NCBI GenBank assembly: GCA_902767025.1
Contig: CACXFZ010000116.1
Span: 1 to 9,193 of the forward strand
Reading direction: 5' to 3'
DNA: 9,193 bases
From: an uncultured Coriobacteriaceae bacterium
GTDB taxonomy: Bacteria; Actinomycetota; Coriobacteriia; Coriobacteriales; Eggerthellaceae
The first letter of the stretch is position 1. Each line of letters starts with the position of its first letter. The notes below the pieces were generated by a model. That model worked only from the letters and a program-made list of their open reading frames with translations. It was not told the DNA's origin and ran no database searches. Position numbers and translations under genes: made by a program. Shown in pieces: positions 7,029 to 9,193 of the stretch.

Positions 7029-7502
7029 TCATGCCTCCAAAGCGTTCTTGAGCAGCTTGCGGGCATCGGCCAGACGGTTGCGGACGGTCGAAGGGTTGGT
7101 GTCGGTCATCAGTGCGATCTCGTCCGTCTTGTACCCTTCGTAGTAATGCAGGTAAACGCAGTCCTTGTACGGGTCGGGAAGGGCGAGCACGGCGTCCAGA
7201 ACCTCGCGCGCCGAAGCGGCCTCGTCCGACGGTTCGGCAAGGTTGTCGGGCAACTCGGCGGATTTCGACTTCGCGGCGCTTTTGAACACGTCGTTGCAAT
7301 GGTTGATAGCACACCGTATCAGCCATGCCTTCTCGTGCTCGTGGTCGTTGAACACGGGGGCGTGCTCGATCAGCTTCGTGAACACCGACTGCGTGGCGTC
7401 CTCGGCGTCGGCGGCGTTTCCCAGCCGTGCGTAGCACAGCCGGTACACGGTGCCAACCTGCCGGCGGTACACCTCCACGATGTCGAATGCTGGCTGTTGC
7501 AT
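7029..7502 (-). CDS. ECF-type RNA polymerase sigma factor (sigma-70 family)
   Basis: This 157-residue protein has region 2 at about 8-74, including DAEDATQSVFTKL (32-44) where the -10 element is recognised. Region 4 at about 98-153 carries the helix-turn-helix (KTDEIALMTDTNPSTVRNRLADARKLL). Regions 1 and 3 are absent, as in ECF sigma factors, which direct RNA polymerase to a small stress or envelope regulon. The start at 7502 is chosen because AAGGA lies 7 nt upstream and the conserved region begins just after; an in-frame ATG at 7571 would add 23 unconserved-looking residues. The TGA lies between the ribosome binding site and ATG of the vWA gene, which ties the two products in expression. 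Sigma factors of this type are commonly followed by the gene for their membrane regulator. I did not find a convincing copy of an ECF-type promoter upstream, so autoregulation is undetermined. Confidence 0.93.
   Translation of the reverse strand: MQQPAFDIVEVYRRQVGTVYRLCYARLGNAADAEDATQSVFTKLIEHAPVFNDHEHEKAWLIRCAINHCNDVFKSAAKSKSAELPDNLAEPSDEAASAREVLDAVLALPDPYKDCVYLHYYEGYKTDEIALMTDTNPSTVRNRLADARKLLKNALEA
7034..7038 (-). promoter_or_regulatory. Ribosome binding site of the vWA gene, inside the end of the sigma gene
   Basis: GGAGG on the minus strand lies 6 nt before the ATG at 7027. The site falls in the last codons of the sigma factor, and the sigma TGA (7031-7029) lies in the spacer, an arrangement that favours translational coupling. 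Confidence 0.85.
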
Positions 7503-7509
7503 ACCTTCG

Positions 7510-7514
7510 TCCTT
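7510..7514 (-). promoter_or_regulatory. Ribosome binding site of the sigma factor
   Basis: AAGGA with a 7-nt spacer to the ATG at 7502 decides between this start and the upstream in-frame ATG at 7571. Confidence 0.7.
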
Positions 7515-7621
7515 GTTCGATCTGGCCAATCTGCCCTCAACACGATTCAGGACGGCGGATTGTCGCCGCAATTTTCAAAAGAATCGAAAAAGGCAGAAAG
7601 GCGCGTGCCCAGGGCGTGGTG

Positions 7622-8953
7622 CTAGCCCAGCCCCAGGGCTTGCATGACCAGCAGGGCGACGGTGAGTGCGGCCACGATCGCCACGGTCAGCCACAGCAGA
7701 ACGCGCGTGGCCTTGCCGGCGGCATGGGACTTCATGATGTGCTTGTCGGCGATGATCAGCGCCATGAACACGAGCAGCACGGGCAGGATGATGCCGTTGA
7801 GGAACTGGGCGAACAGCATCACGCCCATCAGGTCGATGTTGGGGATGAGCACCACGAGCGCGCTGAACACGATGATGAACGTGTAGATGGAGCGGTACTG
7901 TGGGGCCTCCTTGAAGCTGAAGTCGACGCCGGCTTCCCAACCGAACGCCTCGCAGATCACGTACGCGCTGGTCAGAGGCAGCACGCATGCCGCCAGGAAA
8001 CTGGCAGAGACGAGCCCAACGCCGAACAGCACGCGCGCGTAGTCGCCTGCGAAGGGGGCCAGCGCCATGGCTGCGTCCGACGCGTCGGTAACGTGGATGC
8101 CCTGCGGGAAGAGCACGGCGCCGGTGGTGACCACGATGAACCATGCCACCAGGCAAGCCGCTATCGTGCCGCTGATCGCATCCACGCGGATCAGGGGCAA
8201 ATCGTCGGCGGTCGTGCCCTTTTCGACCACGGTGCTCTGGTAGTAGAACATCATCCAGGGTGCGATCGTGGTGCCGATGATCGAAATGGTCAGGCTGATG
8301 AAGCTCTGCGACTGCGCGACGCTGGGCACGACGGTGTCGTGGACGGCGCTGCCCCAGTCGGGGCTGGCCATGAAGGCCGCCACGATGTAGGTCACGAACA
8401 CGAACGACAGGATCAGGAACACGCGCTCCACGCGCTGGTAGTTGCCGCTGGAAACCAGAAGCCACACGGCCAAAGCCGCCACCAGGACGCTCACCCATGT
8501 GGGCACGCCGAACATGTTCATGCCGCTGGCGATGCCGGCGAACTGGGCGAAGGTGGTTGCCACGTTGCCTATGAGCAGGGCGAGCATGGCCAGCGCCGTG
8601 AGCCTGATGCCGAACCTCTCGCGGATGTTGGCGGCGAAGCCCTTGCCGGTGACGGCGCCCATCTTGCCCGCCGTCCATTGCACGACGGCCAAGAGCACGC
8701 ACATGATGGGCAGGATCCACAGACCTTGGAAGCCGAAGTCGGCGCCCAGTGTGGAGTACGCGGCGATGCCGCCGGCGTCGTTGCCGGCCATTGCCGTGAC
8801 GATGCCCGGGCCCATGGCGGCCAGCAGTACCAGCCACCGTGCGCGCGGTTTCGCAGCTGTGCCGGAGGCACCCAGGTCGGCCTGGGTGACATCGTGGCCC
8901 AGTTCCTGGCGCTCGGCCAGGACTTCCTCGGTTGTCCGCTCCAGGAGTGCCAT
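7622..8953 (-). CDS. Nramp (SLC11)-related divalent metal transporter, probably of the magnesium-transporting NRMT type
   Basis: This 443-residue polytopic membrane protein has about 11 hydrophobic segments and the Nramp opening GPGIVTAMAGNDAGG (48-62). Canonical Nramp manganese/iron transporters have DPGN in helix 1 and a methionine plus MPHN in helix 6. Here helix 1 reads D59-A-G-G62, so the Asp is kept but the Asn is Gly. Helix 6 reads TIAPWMMFYYQS (229-240), with no MPHN histidine or metal-binding methionine at the expected place. These changes match what I recall for Nramp-related magnesium transporters (NRMTs), including one characterised from Eggerthella lenta, where a wider site accepts hydrated magnesium. 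Magnesium import is therefore the best call, and mntH would be misleading. The N-terminal 38 residues are soluble and charged. The start ATG lies 3 bp after the stop of the CBS gene and has only a weak ribosome site, suggesting coupled translation. Confidence 0.9.
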   Translation of the reverse strand: MALLERTTEEVLAERQELGHDVTQADLGASGTAAKPRARWLVLLAAMGPGIVTAMAGNDAGGIAAYSTLGADFGFQGLWILPIMCVLLAVVQWTAGKMGAVTGKGFAANIRERFGIRLTALAMLALLIGNVATTFAQFAGIASGMNMFGVPTWVSVLVAALAVWLLVSSGNYQRVERVFLILSFVFVTYIVAAFMASPDWGSAVHDTVVPSVAQSQSFISLTISIIGTTIAPWMMFYYQSTVVEKGTTADDLPLIRVDAISGTIAACLVAWFIVVTTGAVLFPQGIHVTDASDAAMALAPFAGDYARVLFGVGLVSASFLAACVLPLTSAYVICEAFGWEAGVDFSFKEAPQYRSIYTFIIVFSALVVLIPNIDLMGVMLFAQFLNGIILPVLLVFMALIIADKHIMKSHAAGKATRVLLWLTVAIVAALTVALLVMQALGLG

Positions 8954-8956
8954 AGC

Positions 8957-9193
8957 CTAACCCATTCCCACGATCTGCAGCACGACGATGGTGTAGACCA
9001 CCAAGAAGCCCAGCGTCCCGATGGCGCCGAAGGCCAGGCGGACCAGCGTGTCGCGCATGCTGCTTTCCTCTGCTTCGTCTTCGATGACCTCCCATGCGTC
9101 GTCGAAGGTGACAATGCCCAGCATTTCGCCGTGCTCGCTCACCACGGGCAGGGCCGCCAGGTTGTACTTGCTGATCATGTCGGCCACTTCTTC
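8957..9193 (-). CDS. MgtE-like CBS-domain protein ending in one membrane helix (5' end cut by window edge)
   Basis: Only the last 78 residues are visible; the frame remains open to the right edge, and a GTG at 9187 is not a credible start. The visible part is the end of a CBS domain (EEVADMISKYNLAALPVVSE, GIVTFDDAWEVIEDEAEES), which resembles the second CBS domain of MgtE magnesium channels. MgtE would continue with five membrane helices, but here only a short linker and one hydrophobic helix (GAIGTLGFLVVYTIVVLQIVG, at about the last 23 residues) precede the stop. So the pore seems absent and the protein would be a membrane-tethered sensor. It is 3 bp from an Nramp-related transporter gene, so a role in sensing magnesium or nucleotide to control that transporter is likely but inferred. 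Whether an MgtE N domain precedes it cannot be seen. Confidence 0.82.
   Translation of the reverse strand, partial: EEVADMISKYNLAALPVVSEHGEMLGIVTFDDAWEVIEDEAEESSMRDTLVRLAFGAIGTLGFLVVYTIVVLQIVGMG

Noticed and set aside
7503..7621. Terminator or ECF promoter between the transporter and sigma genes
   Set aside because: Minus-strand T-rich stretches occur near 7570-7595, but the GGGC/GCCC stems before them are only 4 bp. No convincing ECF -35/-10 pair is seen.
7575..9095. 506-codon minus-strand open frame overlapping the transporter
   Set aside because: Arg/Gly/His-rich composition typical of a shifted frame; the transporter frame has proper membrane helices.

Overview
The base composition is GC-rich and the genes are packed closely on both strands with good Shine-Dalgarno sites. 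The gene set combines amino-acid fermentation, an Nramp-type transporter whose metal-site residues match the magnesium-transporting branch, and an ECF sigma factor with a membrane vWA protein. This fits a gut-type Coriobacteriia actinobacterium of the Eggerthella/Gordonibacter/Slackia kind. The taxon is an inference; no rRNA or other marker gene is present.

Layout from left to right: (a) 1-576, plus strand, the C-terminal part of an Rpn-like (PD-(D/E)XK_2) protein with a low-complexity GREEG tail, cut by the window edge. (b) 646-3313, minus strand, an apparent two-gene operon: glutaminase first, then a single-chain iron-sulfur L-serine dehydratase 52 bp downstream. Both release ammonia, from glutamine and from serine, and feed glutamate and pyruvate into central metabolism. 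(c) 3452-4962, plus strand, divergent from the glutaminase: 5-formyltetrahydrofolate cyclo-ligase starting at GTG, then 26 bp later a radical SAM protein with a CX4CX2C cluster motif. (d) 5012-7502, minus strand: an ECF-type sigma factor whose stop codon lies inside the ribosome-binding region of the next gene, a 671-residue single-pass membrane protein with a YfbK-type von Willebrand A domain. The layout suggests a sigma factor and its membrane partner. (e) 7622 to the right edge, minus strand: the end of an MgtE-like CBS protein that finishes in one membrane helix, then after 3 bp an Nramp-family transporter lacking the canonical DPGN and MPHN metal-site motifs. Together they look like a magnesium-uptake pair.

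The two most interesting assemblies are the sigma/vWA couple and the CBS-sensor/Nramp-related transporter couple. I saw no rRNA, tRNA, CRISPR array, phage gene or insertion sequence. Intergenic gaps are all under 140 bp. Many long antisense open frames exist but are artefacts of high GC content.
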